Of a stretch of DNA of 64,000 nt, positions 1 to 7,701 are shown piece after piece. The notes beneath the pieces are model-generated. The model saw only the letters and a program-made list of their open reading frames with translations, was not told where the DNA came from and did no database searches. The position numbers were made by a program, and so were the translations under genes. Numbering within the stretch: the first letter of the stretch is position 1; every line of letters begins with the position of its first letter. This DNA comes from Levilactobacillus brevis (lineage in GTDB: Bacteria > Bacillota > Bacilli > Lactobacillales > Lactobacillaceae), in assembly GCA_021383565.1 (NCBI GenBank), contig CP079699.1, positions 2,232,001 to 2,296,000 of the forward strand, given 5' to 3'.

Positions 1-47
1 GGACAGATGTGGTAGCGTATAGCCACCCTGAGAGGGAGGTGGTGACC

Positions 48-221
48 GTGCATTTTAAGTTTAATCCCCAATTCTATCGGACACCGTCGTTTGGCTTGGG
101 CCTGATCTGTGGCTTGGTGGAGCTAAGCCTCTGGCGAATGGACAACACGCTCTTTCGGACGATCGGGCTAGGAACAGCGGTCTTCCTGATGGTGGTGAGT
201 CTGGGATGGGATGCAAAATGA
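48..221 (+). CDS. Small hypothetical membrane protein (57 aa)
   Basis: An unrecognised small protein. I chose the GTG at 48 because GGGAGGTGG lies just upstream at 34-42; an earlier in-frame GTG at 9 has no visible ribosome binding site. Two hydrophobic stretches (about residues 15-26 and 35-52) separated by a short polar segment with Arg, Asp and Asn suggest a two-pass membrane hairpin. It ends just before a bidirectional terminator that it shares with the convergent padR gene. No function can be assigned. The upstream context is outside the window, so it may be the last gene of an operon. Confidence 0.45.
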   Translation: MHFKFNPQFYRTPSFGLGLICGLVELSLWRMDNTLFRTIGLGTAVFLMVVSLGWDAK

Positions 222-229
222 CCCGAGAA

Positions 230-277
230 AAAGACAGGTTGCCGAGAACTTTTAAGTCCTCGACAGCCTGCCTTTAT
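230..277. terminator. Bidirectional terminator between small ORF and padR
   Basis: The arms around 233-248 and 256-271 pair with a few G-U pairs (AGGTTGCCGAGAAC against GTCCTCGACAGCCT). An A-rich left flank and a T-rich right flank let it serve both convergent genes. Confidence 0.7.
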
Positions 278-283
278 TTTTGT

Positions 284-844
284 CTAGGGTTTCAGGTACT
301 GCGTGAGCCACTCGACGTAGTGGGTTTCGCGTTCGATAGCGTGGTCCAAGATTAGGTAGTGGCCGTACGCGCGGTCAATCGTGGCCTGGTCGGTGAAGAC
401 GGTCGCACGGCGTTGTTGTAAATGCTGAAGCTGCGTTTGGTGAAGCTGGTACTGTTCACGGAGCATCGGCTGGATCCGCGGATCATTGACCGATTTGATA
501 AAGTACAGTTTTAAAATAAATTCGTCCTTATTCGGGGTTAACTCCGGCGAGGGCTGGCTCACCCAAGCCACGAGCTTTTCGCGGCCGGTGGGAGTCAAGG
601 TGTAACGTTTCTTGGCTAGTTTCTCGCCGGTCACGGTATCCTCATGGGTGATCTCACCCGCCGCTTCGAGACGCTTGAGCATGGGGTAGATCTGGCTGTG
701 TTGGGCTTGCCAGAATTCACCAATCTCGTTTTCAAAGGCTTTGGCTAAATCATAACCGGTCTGCGGCTGTTGATTCAGTAAACCTAAAATAATATATTGC
801 AGTCGATTTCGCTGTCCGATGGTGATCTTCCCCTTTAGTCTCAT
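284..844 (-). CDS. padR: PadR family phenolic acid stress repressor
   Basis: Transcriptional repressor of the divergent phenolic acid decarboxylase gene. The N-terminal winged helix carries the family signature RLQYIILGLL...TGYDLAKAF and HSQIYPMLKRLE, followed by a basic wing and a C-terminal helical dimerisation region rich in Gln and His. In known PadR systems the protein sits on its operator until hydroxycinnamic acids release it. I start at the ATG at 844 (about 186 aa, close to family size). A TTG at 904 would give 206 aa but lacks a ribosome binding site and would run through the divergent promoter. Orientation next to padA and a perfect ATGT-N8-ACAT operator between them support the assignment. 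The exact start is uncertain because the ribosome binding site for 844 is weak. Confidence 0.9.
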   Translation of the reverse strand: MRLKGKITIGQRNRLQYIILGLLNQQPQTGYDLAKAFENEIGEFWQAQHSQIYPMLKRLEAAGEITHEDTVTGEKLAKKRYTLTPTGREKLVAWVSQPSPELTPNKDEFILKLYFIKSVNDPRIQPMLREQYQLHQTQLQHLQQRRATVFTDQATIDRAYGHYLILDHAIERETHYVEWLTQYLKP

Positions 845-944
845 GGTTTCACTACTTTCATTGAACCAGTTTCTCCTGTAAAGTTCAAGAAAAATTGTTG
901 ACAAAGCCGAGGGTTCTGATTACACTAATCAAGTAAATTAAAAC

Positions 945-960
945 ATGTAATTAATTACAT
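945..960. promoter_or_regulatory. PadR operator, ATGT-N8-ACAT palindrome
   Basis: ATGTAATTAATTACAT is a perfect 16-bp palindrome in the padR-padA intergenic region, 33 bp before the padA start. It matches the ATGT-8N-ACAT motif known for PadR in pediococci and lactobacilli. No clean -35/-10 pair is visible around it. Confidence 0.85.
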
Positions 961-992
961 TATTGAATGCAGAATAGAAGGAGTGCACGACC

Positions 993-1529
993 ATGACGAA
1001 AGAATTTAAAACGCTTGATGACTTTTTAGGAACCCACTTTATTTACACTTACGATAATGGGTGGGAATACGAGTGGTACGCGAAGAATGACCACACCGTT
1101 GACTACCGAATCCACGGTGGCATGGTCGCTGGTCGGTGGGTCACGGATCAAGAGGCCAACATCGTCATGCTGGTTCCCGGAATCTACAAGGTAGCCTGGA
1201 CGGAACCCACGGGGACCGATGTCGCCCTCGACTTTGTCCCTAATGAAGGCAAGCTCAACGGGACTATTTTCTTCCCTAAGTGGGTGCAGGACCATCCCGA
1301 AATCACGGTGACTTATCAAAACGACCACATCGACGTGATGGAAGCCGCCCGCGAAAAGTACGCCACTTATCCGAAGCTTGTTGTGCCCGAATTCGCCAAG
1401 ATTACCTACATGGGTGACGCCGGTCAAAATAACGAAGATGTCATCAGCGAAGCTCCTTATGCTGGCTTACCCGATGACATCCGTGCCGGTAAGTATTTCG
1501 ATGCCAACTACCAACGGCTGAAGAAATAA
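993..1529 (+). CDS. padA: Phenolic acid decarboxylase
   Basis: Cofactor-free cytosolic enzyme that decarboxylates p-coumaric, ferulic and caffeic acids to vinyl phenols, both a detoxification step and a source of volatile phenols. The 178 residues match the usual family length. The catalytic set of the Bacillus enzyme (Tyr11, Tyr13, Arg41, Glu64) appears here with a constant offset of seven as Tyr18, Tyr20, Arg48 and Glu71. The conserved opening [17 protein letters not shown] and the GRW and [12 protein letters not shown] blocks are intact. GAAGGAG at 977-983 supports the ATG at 993. It is transcribed divergently from padR across a perfect PadR operator, so induction by phenolic acids is expected. 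A miniature copy of the interspersed repeat follows the gene. Confidence 0.97.
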   Translation: MTKEFKTLDDFLGTHFIYTYDNGWEYEWYAKNDHTVDYRIHGGMVAGRWVTDQEANIVMLVPGIYKVAWTEPTGTDVALDFVPNEGKLNGTIFFPKWVQDHPEITVTYQNDHIDVMEAAREKYATYPKLVVPEFAKITYMGDAGQNNEDVISEAPYAGLPDDIRAGKYFDANYQRLKK

Positions 1530-1537
1530 GATTCACT

Positions 1538-1668
1538 ACTGAAGGTTAAAAGCTAGGATCTGTAATGTGACGAGGATAATGCGATAGTCGCGTACTGACC
1601 GCCTTACCGTTCGCCAAATTTGGTCTGGATCGCTGGGGACTGGAACATATTCGCGAGCTTTCAACTAA
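1538..1668 (-). repeat. Miniature copy of the ~590-bp interspersed repeat
   Basis: About 130 bp. It starts with the terminal motif ACTGAAGGTTAAAAG (1538-1552), carries the block CCGCCTTACCGTTCGCC and the CAAATTTGGTCTGGATCGC segment, then jumps directly to the opposite terminus GCGAGCTTTCAAC (1653-1665). It is reverse-oriented relative to the copies at 27.8, 33.4 and 53.5 kb. The whole structured core is deleted and both termini are kept. Confidence 0.8.
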
Positions 1669-1717
1669 AAATCGACGTCTCCCGCCTGCTAACGAAGCAG
1701 AGGAGACGTCGATTTTT
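1667..1717. terminator. Strong bidirectional-type terminator
   Basis: Perfect 16-bp arms (AAAAATCGACGTCTCC and its complement at 1702-1717) around a 19-nt loop that itself contains a small stem. It abuts the end of the miniature repeat and would terminate padA transcription. Confidence 0.85.
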
Positions 1718-1804
1718 AAGAGCTAGTTGTGAGAAAGTCAGTCCCATGAGGTCACGTTTTGTGGCATACTAGAACGTAATCTAGCAGAAAGTAGGTCATG
1801 TGCA

Positions 1805-2266
1805 ATGGCAAATTACATTCAAGAGATTCGGCGCTTAGTGGGTCACCGGCCAATTATTCTCAACGCGGCGGGGGCCATTCTGGTCAACGACCAACAGGAA
1901 GTTCTGCTCAACCTACGGACGGATACCCACAACTGGAGCTTACCCGGAGGCTATCTCGAATACGGCGAAACCTTCGATCAGGCCTGTGTCCGAGAATACA
2001 AGGAGGACGCCGGGTTGGACGTTGAAATCGTTCGACCGCTGGGGATCTTCGATCAGGGCTTCACCACTTATCCGAATGGCGATAAGACTCAGGTGATCTC
2101 ACGGCTCTACCTGGTTAAGCCGGTCGGTGGTCACACGCTTGAAGACGCTACCGATGAAACGTTAGACCTGCAATACTTCCCGTTTGATCAGTTGCCACCC
2201 CTGTTGAATCAGCAGACGGCGGACATGTTGGCGGCGGGCCAGGCTTACTTTGCACAGCAACATTAA
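1805..2266 (+). CDS. Nudix hydrolase
   Basis: A 153-residue single-domain Nudix pyrophosphohydrolase. The Nudix box runs from about residue 49 to 71 (Gly49, Glu55, Arg63-Glu64, Glu67-Asp68, Gly70), with Asp replacing the last Glu of the REUXEE motif. The SLPGGYLEYGE core is typical of the ADP-ribose / MutT-like subgroup with an N-terminal strand QEIRRLVGHRPIIL, common in lactobacilli. The substrate cannot be told from sequence; nucleoside diphosphate derivatives or damaged nucleotides are both possible. A modest GTAGGT ribosome binding site precedes the ATG at 1805. It appears monocistronic, with terminators on both sides. Confidence 0.9.
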   Translation: MANYIQEIRRLVGHRPIILNAAGAILVNDQQEVLLNLRTDTHNWSLPGGYLEYGETFDQACVREYKEDAGLDVEIVRPLGIFDQGFTTYPNGDKTQVISRLYLVKPVGGHTLEDATDETLDLQYFPFDQLPPLLNQQTADMLAAGQAYFAQQH

Positions 2267-2300
2267 CTGGCTGAAAAATTGTCGATTTGGTGGTTACACT

Positions 2301-2465
2301 GGCCGTCTTACCGTTCGCCAAATTAACACGGTGGGGAGGACGGGAAAAGCCGAAGGGCGGTCTTTTCTCTCGCTTTGAGCCGCAGGTGGGGTTGATGACT
2401 CTTTTAATGGCGATAATCCCTGTCAACTGGGGATTGAAGCGTATTCGCAAACCTTCAACTTTCAG
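2301..2465 (-). repeat. Short deletion derivative of the interspersed repeat
   Basis: Carries GTCTTACCGTTCGCC, the GGTGGGGAGGACGGGAAAAGCC block and the CTCGCTTTGAGCCG block, then jumps to the other end of the element (GGGGATTGAAGCGTATTCGC) and closes with CCTTCAACTTTCAG. It is reverse-oriented. Most of the structured core is missing, and the CAAATTTGG arm is eroded to CAAATT. Confidence 0.75.
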
Positions 2466-2476
2466 TTAATTCAGCT

Positions 2477-2524
2477 AAAAATCCCCGTCACGATGCGACA
2501 GCTTTCGCGTGTGACGGGGATTTT
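2477..2524. terminator. Bidirectional terminator between repeat and GH13 gene
   Basis: Perfect arms AAAATCCCCGTCAC and GTGACGGGGATTTT around a GC-rich loop. It serves the convergent glucosidase gene and reads from the Nudix side. Confidence 0.85.
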
Positions 2525-2564
2525 GATCACTAAGTAGAGATGATAAGATTACGGTAACTTGTAA

Positions 2565-4238
2565 CTAGGCAAAACGGTAAACCTTCGTTTCGTAAGGCCG
2601 CAGCGTGGTGCCTTGATCGTCGGCATAGTTACCGATGAGCTTTTCGGTTGCCGTGGCTTGCTGGTAGTCACGAGTGACGGTCTGGTCGGTGAAGTTACTG
2701 ATGACCAGCAACGTCTGTCCTTGGTAATGGCGACGGTAGGCGAAGACCTGATCGTCGTCAGGATCGAGTTCCTCGTAAGACCCGTGAACGATGAGGTCGC
2801 TGTTGTGCCGCAGGGCAATCAGGCGTTGGTAATAGCTGAAGACGGAGTCCGGTTGGCCAATTTCGGCCGCCGCGTTAATCGTGGTGTAGTTCGGGTTCAA
2901 TGCGAACCACGGTTTAGCCTGCGAGAAGCCGGCATTGGTCGTATTGTCCCATTGCATTGGTGTCCGGGCGTTGTCTCTGGAAATGTGGGACAGGTACTTC
3001 AGCATGGTAGGACCGGAGACGATCTTTTCCTGTTCCACGAGTTGGTGGTAGGCGTTGATACTTTCTAAGTCCTCGTATTGATCCAGGCTGGTGTAGTGGA
3101 CGTTGGTTTCACCCAGTTCCTCACCTTCGTATACGTACGGTGTTCCCTGCATCATGTGGAGGGTTGTGGCCAGCATCTTAGCGGAGCGTTCACGGTATTC
3201 TGGCGAATCGTTACCGAAGCGAGAAACCACTCGGGGCTGGTCGTGGTTGTTCCAGTAGAGACTATTCCAACCGCGGCCATCTAGGGCAGTTTGCCACTGC
3301 GATAGGGAGACCTTGAGATCCGTGAGTTTAACCGGCACATCGTTCCATTTACCCAACCGCGCATCGGGGTTCGGCGTCAGAGACACGTGCTGGAACTGGA
3401 AGACCATATTGAGCTCGTGGGCATCGAAGCCCGTGTAGTTCAAGGCATCTTCGGGCATTGAACTCGGCATTTCACCCACGGTCATGACGTCATAGTGGGA
3501 GAGCACTTGTTCATTCATTTCTTTTAGGTAATCGTTAAGTTTGGGACCGTCGGCAACTAAGTCCTCGACATTGCCGTAGAGGGCACCCGGTGCTTTGGGA
3601 CCATCAGGCAATCCGGCTGGCTTGGAGATCAGGTTGATCACGTCCATCCGGAAGCCGTCGACACCCTTATCCAACCAGAACTTCATGAGGCTGTAGACTT
3701 CTTGCCGCACGGTTGGATTCTCCCAGTTGAGATCGGGTTGGCCGGGGGCAAAGAGGTGCAGATAATATTGTTGCCGCTTGGGCTCAAAGGTCCAGGCCGA
3801 GCCGCTGAAGTAGGACCCCCAGTTGTTAGGCTCATGGCCGTCGACGGGATCACGCCAGATGTAGTAGTCGGCGTACGGATTGTCCCGTGACTGCCGACTC
3901 TGTTGGAACCAGTCGTGTTGATCGGACGTGTGGTTTACCACTAAGTCCATCAGGAGTTTGAGGCCTTGTTGGTGGGCGCTTGCCAGCATGTGATCGAACT
4001 CGGCCATGGTTCCATAGACCGATTGGATATTGCGGTAATCACTGATATCGTAGCCGTTATCCTTGTCGGGTGACTTGTAGATGGGGTTGAGCCAGATGAC
4101 GTCGGCCCCCAGTTTCTTAATGTAGGGGAGTCGTTGGGTTAAGCCCGGTAAGTCACCGACCCCATCATGATTACTATCCTGAAAACTACGGGGATAGACT
4201 TGATAAACGACGGCATTTTTCCACCATTGTGTTGACAT
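2565..4238 (-). CDS. GH13 oligo-1,6-glucosidase / alpha-glucosidase
   Basis: Intracellular GH13 (subfamily 31-like) enzyme that releases glucose from isomaltose-type or maltose-type oligosaccharides. The 557 residues are full length. Conserved regions are DLVVNHTSD (about 98-106), GFRMDVI with nucleophile Asp199, VGEMPS with acid/base Glu256 and NHDQPR with Asp333. The residue after the nucleophile is Val200; Val there is associated with alpha-1,6 specificity, whereas Thr or Ala is usual in maltases, so an isomaltase-like preference is inferred. AGGAGG upstream supports the start. The gene is divergent from a LacI regulator. A cre box and two LacI-type operators lie in the spacer, pointing to glucose repression and substrate induction. 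Dextran or exopolysaccharide-derived oligosaccharides are possible substrates. Confidence 0.93.
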   Translation of the reverse strand: MSTQWWKNAVVYQVYPRSFQDSNHDGVGDLPGLTQRLPYIKKLGADVIWLNPIYKSPDKDNGYDISDYRNIQSVYGTMAEFDHMLASAHQQGLKLLMDLVVNHTSDQHDWFQQSRQSRDNPYADYYIWRDPVDGHEPNNWGSYFSGSAWTFEPKRQQYYLHLFAPGQPDLNWENPTVRQEVYSLMKFWLDKGVDGFRMDVINLISKPAGLPDGPKAPGALYGNVEDLVADGPKLNDYLKEMNEQVLSHYDVMTVGEMPSSMPEDALNYTGFDAHELNMVFQFQHVSLTPNPDARLGKWNDVPVKLTDLKVSLSQWQTALDGRGWNSLYWNNHDQPRVVSRFGNDSPEYRERSAKMLATTLHMMQGTPYVYEGEELGETNVHYTSLDQYEDLESINAYHQLVEQEKIVSGPTMLKYLSHISRDNARTPMQWDNTTNAGFSQAKPWFALNPNYTTINAAAEIGQPDSVFSYYQRLIALRHNSDLIVHGSYEELDPDDDQVFAYRRHYQGQTLLVISNFTDQTVTRDYQQATATEKLIGNYADDQGTTLRPYETKVYRFA

Positions 4239-4290
4239 AAAGATAACCTCCTGTGAGTTGGCCTAAGTAAGTGTGGCGTATTAGCAATTA

Positions 4291-4306
4291 AAGTAACCGC
4301 TTTCAA
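4291..4306 (-). promoter_or_regulatory. CcpA cre box upstream of GH13 gene
   Basis: On the minus strand the sequence reads TTGAAAGCGGTTACTT, a full match to WTGNAANCGNWNNCW. It lies about 55 bp upstream of the GH13 start codon, the right place for catabolite repression. Confidence 0.8.
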
Positions 4307-4326
4307 AATAAATGTTAACACTTCCC

Positions 4327-4370
4327 ACAAACGTTCGCAATGCTTTGATAGCAAAAAGACAAACGTTTGT
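4327..4370. promoter_or_regulatory. Pair of LacI-type operators
   Basis: ACAAACGTTTGT at 4359-4370 is a perfect 12-bp palindrome with a central CG. A degenerate copy ACAAACGTTCGC starts at 4327. Centres are 32 bp apart, three helical turns, which would suit cooperative binding by the adjacent LacI regulator. Confidence 0.65.
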
Positions 4371-4402
4371 GTAAAAGCGACCAATTACCCCAAGAATTGA
4401 CT

Positions 4403-4431
4403 TTGTTATTTTAAACCGTTAACGGTAGAAT
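4403..4431 (+). promoter_or_regulatory. Promoter of lacI-type gene with internal palindrome
   Basis: TTGTTA at 4403-4408, 17-bp spacer, TAGAAT at 4426-4431. The spacer holds ACCGTTAACGGT (4415-4426), a perfect palindrome and a candidate autoregulatory operator. Confidence 0.55.
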
Positions 4432-4470
4432 GAACGTAAGGAATTAAGCGGTGAAAGTGAGGTCAGCCAG

Positions 4471-5466
4471 ATGGCGGCAACCATTAAGGACATTGCAAGG
4501 TTAGCGGGCGTTTCACCCGGAACGGTTTCGCGGGTATTGGCTAATAAGACGGGCTTTTTTAGTAAGCAGACCGGTGAGAAGGTTCAAGCGGCCGCGGTTA
4601 AATTGGGCTACCAGAAGAATACGGCAGCGGCCGAGTTGGTCACCCATCAAAGCAACGTGATTGCGGCGATTGTCAATTCGACGAAGACCAACTTCGCCAG
4701 CCCAATTATCGAGGGCATTCAGGCGGAAGCCCATCGCCGGGACCTAAACGTGATTATTTTGTATGCCGGGGATGGTGATCCCGAGCAGCAACGGCGGGCG
4801 TTGGCCACGGTAATTGAACGGCCGGTGCGGTCAATTCTCTTGCTGTCGGTGGACTTGGCGCCGGAGAACTTACCATTGCTGCAGAATTCGCAGATCCCGT
4901 TTTGCTTTCTGTCGATTTCCTTCGATGATGTTCAGGTGCCCTACATTACCTCGGACGATTGGCAAGTGGGGTATCAGGCGGCAAAAACCTTGCTGGCGGC
5001 CGGCCATCGGCGAATCGGACTGGCCGGCGTCGACAGTGATTTTCACACCGGTCGGCAACGCGTCGCTGGGTATCAGCGGGCATTACAGGAGGCCGGGATT
5101 TCTCCCGATCCTGATTGGGTTCAATTAGGAGATTACAGCTACGCCGCGGGTCAAGCAGCCATGCGAACGTACGGTGCGCAGACGCCGTTGACGGCAATCA
5201 TCGGGGGCAGCGACATGGCAACCGTGGGCGTGCTCAATCAGGCGCGGAGTCTGGGTCTGCGGGTGCCGAATGACCTTTCACTCCTGGCGATTGACGGCAC
5301 GGACATCTGTGAGCTGGTGCAACCGGCGTTGTCGAGTGTGTCGCAGAATTTCTATGAAATGGGGGTTGCGGGTGTTCAACAGCTCAGCGCCCCGACGGCC
5401 ATGCCGCAGAAAATCACGCCAATTACGATTGTGGAGCGGGCCAGCGTCCGCCATTTACGGGCGTAA
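4471..5466 (+). CDS. LacI family transcriptional regulator
   Basis: 331 residues. The N-terminal helix-turn-helix (TIKDIARLAGVSPGTVSRVLANKTGFFS) is followed by a periplasmic-binding-like sensor domain from about residue 60 (NVIAAIVNSTK...) with the late motif SLLAIDGTDICELVQPALSSVSQ. It is divergent from the GH13 glucosidase and about 0.9 kb upstream of the GPH/GH65 operon, so it probably controls one or both in response to a glucoside or its phosphate. Position 19 reads TVSRVLANK instead of the usual TVSRVLN. The ribosome binding site is weak (GTGAGG). No clear simple terminator follows; a long repeat copy occupies the downstream gap. Confidence 0.93.
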   Translation: MAATIKDIARLAGVSPGTVSRVLANKTGFFSKQTGEKVQAAAVKLGYQKNTAAAELVTHQSNVIAAIVNSTKTNFASPIIEGIQAEAHRRDLNVIILYAGDGDPEQQRRALATVIERPVRSILLLSVDLAPENLPLLQNSQIPFCFLSISFDDVQVPYITSDDWQVGYQAAKTLLAAGHRRIGLAGVDSDFHTGRQRVAGYQRALQEAGISPDPDWVQLGDYSYAAGQAAMRTYGAQTPLTAIIGGSDMATVGVLNQARSLGLRVPNDLSLLAIDGTDICELVQPALSSVSQNFYEMGVAGVQQLSAPTAMPQKITPITIVERASVRHLRA

Positions 5467-5510
5467 CGGCTTTAAGACACGGTTTATCGGCTGAATATAG
5501 CCCGTTTTTC

Positions 5511-5997
5511 GTCTGCCTTACCGTTCGCCAAGTTTGGTCTGGATCGCGGTGGGCAGGACGGGCCAAGCCAAAGGGCGTTCTTGTTCCTCGCTTTGAGCTG
5601 AAAAATAACGTCTCAAAGCCGCCATTTTCCAAGCAGAACCCTTGGAAAATCCCACGGCTGAGGCCAAATTTGACTCACTCACGGCTACCTGAAGAATGCC
5701 CAACTAAACTGGCCGAACGTTGCCACGCCAGCGATGTCGCCGCGCATCCAGTGGTTTTCAGCCATCGTAACCGGAGGCAGTTAGAGATGGAGGTAGCCGT
5801 GACAGCAGTGTTAGCTGAGCATCAGCTTACAGCGCGGGGCGTGTTTGGAGACTGGTGAACTTTGCCAGGCTTCAAACCGAGCCGGAGGACCGTTTCTCAG
5901 GCCGCAGGCGGTCCCCCGCCGGAATCTCTGGCTGCCGCAGGTGGGACAATAAGCCTTGCCAGCTGGAGACTTGGGCGTATTTGCGAATTTTTAACCT
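5511..5997 (-). repeat. Long copy of the interspersed repeat (reverse orientation)
   Basis: About 490 bp. In reverse orientation it contains GTCTGCCTTACCGTTCGCC, the invariant hairpin CTTGGAAAAT / ATTTTCCAAG with loop ggttctg (read on the minus strand), the GGCCTGAG / CAGGCC region and a degenerate terminus (GCGAATTTTTAACC). One arm of the nested core (near GAGCTGAAAAATAACG) has decayed. It fills the gap after the LacI gene. From 6061 to 6239 I see nothing else of note. Confidence 0.8.
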
Positions 5998-6012
5998 TTA
6001 ACAATGAGAACT

Positions 6013-6060
6013 AACGCGCGACTGGAAGGGGAACTAACCCTACTCAGGTCGCGCGTTTTT
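6013..6060. terminator. Terminator after repeat copy
   Basis: AACGCGCGAC and GTCGCGCGTT arms followed by a T run. It separates the LacI/repeat region from the GPH operon. Confidence 0.8.
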
Positions 6061-6239
6061 AATTGGTGTAAGGTCAGTGAGTTAGCATGGAAAACTAATG
6101 AAGTCCCCTAATAACTGTATCCCATCATTATCGGTTATGATTGGGGCAGTTATCCAGTTGGTTTGTCAGTTTTATCCAACAAATTTGGATTTGTGGACAA
6201 GGTCGTTAGAAAAGGTAAGTGGGAAGGCAAAAAGGGGGA

Positions 6240-6288
6240 TTAACGGGGGACCAGGAGTCAAGTATGCTATGTATGTAAGCGGTTACAG
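6240..6288 (+). promoter_or_regulatory. Promoter and cre box of GPH-GH65 operon
   Basis: TTAACG at 6240-6245, 17-bp spacer, TATGCT at 6263-6268. ATGTAAGCGGTTACAG at 6273-6288 is a full cre match and covers the expected start of transcription, so CcpA should block initiation when glucose is present. Confidence 0.75.
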
Positions 6289-6324
6289 AGCAAGGCGTTT
6301 AAATGATATGGGGGAGGGTTCATC

Positions 6325-7701
6325 ATGAGTAAAATGCAATTATGGAAACAGCGATTCTTCTATGGTGCCACTGATATGGCTGGTAACCTGATTTGGCAAA
6401 TCGTCGGGCTCTACCTGCTGTTCTACTACACCACGGTTGTGGGAATCTCGCCAGCGTTTGTGGGGACGTTGTTCTTTGTTGTTCGGATTATTGATGCTTT
6501 TGATGGTGTGGTCTACGGTTTCTTGATCGACCATACGCATTCTAAATACGGGAAGGCGCGGCCATACTTCCTATGGTTTGGGATTCCACTGGGGATTCTG
6601 ACCATGTTACTGTTCTTCAATCCATCCTTTGGGGGCAACAAAGTCTTTCAACTCGCTTGGATTTCAATTGTTTACACGTTATTCAGTTTAGTTTATTCCG
6701 GAGCTAACACGCCAATCACGGCCATTCTGCCAAGCTTGACCAAGGACCCGGACGAACGGACGAACTTAGCCAGTGCCCGGATGGTGATGACCAATATCGG
6801 GACGGCGGTTATCGGGGCGGTTTCACTGCCAATGGTTGCGAAGTTAGGTGGTAAGAACGCCGAAAAAGGTTGGATGATTTGGGGCTTCTTCATCGGGTTA
6901 GCCATTATCGCGTTGTTCCTGAGTTCTTTCGCTAATCTGCGTGAAAAAGATGACATCGTTGATGACGAAGATGCGCCAGAAATCAAGGGTCATCTGTCTG
7001 TGAAAGAATCCTTGAAGGGTGCCGCTAAGAACAAGCCATGGGTGGCTTTGAGTATCAGTTTTATCCTGTTGCAAACGTTCTGGGTTATTCGGATGCAAAC
7101 GGCGGTTTACTACCTGACTTACGTCTTCCGGCGCGCAGACCTGGTTGGCGCGTTTAACGGGTTAGTCATTGTCGCCGTCATTGGGAATCTTTCCGTGCCA
7201 TTCTTGAGTAAATTCATGAAGCACCGGAACGTCATGATTCTTTCGCTGGCAACGTTTGGGATTGGTGAAGTCATCATGGCCGTGAAGAACGTGCCAATGC
7301 TCTTCATCGGAAACGTGGTCGCCTTGATTGCCATGGGGGCCGCCTTCTCAATCTCCTTCGTTATGATTGCCGATACCGTGGAATACTCACGGTCCGAGCT
7401 ACACATCGACGAACCCGGGATTCTTTCCTCAGTGCCGATGGTGGGTGCTAAGTTAGGGATGGGCTTCGGTGGCCTGGTCTCTGGTTGGTTACTCTCCTGG
7501 GGTGGTTTCCAAGCCACGGCAAAGATTCAGGGCGCCAAGGCTGTTACGGCGATTAGCACCAGTTTCGTTTGGTTACCAATTATCTTGGCGTTGTTGATTG
7601 TCGGCATTCTCTACGTCTTCTACCAGCTGGATGAAGATGAGATTACGTCAGCCAAGGTAGCTAAAGAAGCTACCGATAAATTAGACGATGAAGGTATCTA
7701 A
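6325..7701 (+). CDS. GPH family glycoside-cation symporter
   Basis: A 458-residue polytopic membrane protein of the glycoside-pentoside-hexuronide family within MFS_2. The signature DAFDGVVYGFLIDHTHSKYGKARPY lies at about residues 57-80; 12 hydrophobic segments can be followed. It has no C-terminal EIIA domain, so it is a plain symporter and not a LacS-type fusion. It is the first gene of an operon with two esterases and a GH65 phosphorylase, and its 3' end overlaps the next gene by 14 nt. It probably imports the glucoside whose degradation the operon encodes. GGGAGGG precedes the ATG. Confidence 0.9.
   Translation: MSKMQLWKQRFFYGATDMAGNLIWQIVGLYLLFYYTTVVGISPAFVGTLFFVVRIIDAFDGVVYGFLIDHTHSKYGKARPYFLWFGIPLGILTMLLFFNPSFGGNKVFQLAWISIVYTLFSLVYSGANTPITAILPSLTKDPDERTNLASARMVMTNIGTAVIGAVSLPMVAKLGGKNAEKGWMIWGFFIGLAIIALFLSSFANLREKDDIVDDEDAPEIKGHLSVKESLKGAAKNKPWVALSISFILLQTFWVIRMQTAVYYLTYVFRRADLVGAFNGLVIVAVIGNLSVPFLSKFMKHRNVMILSLATFGIGEVIMAVKNVPMLFIGNVVALIAMGAAFSISFVMIADTVEYSRSELHIDEPGILSSVPMVGAKLGMGFGGLVSGWLLSWGGFQATAKIQGAKAVTAISTSFVWLPIILALLIVGILYVFYQLDEDEITSAKVAKEATDKLDDEGI

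Noticed and set aside
6098-6328. 76-codon frame before the GPH gene
   Set aside because: It runs through the promoter, the cre box and the ribosome binding site of the operon and has no start signal of its own.
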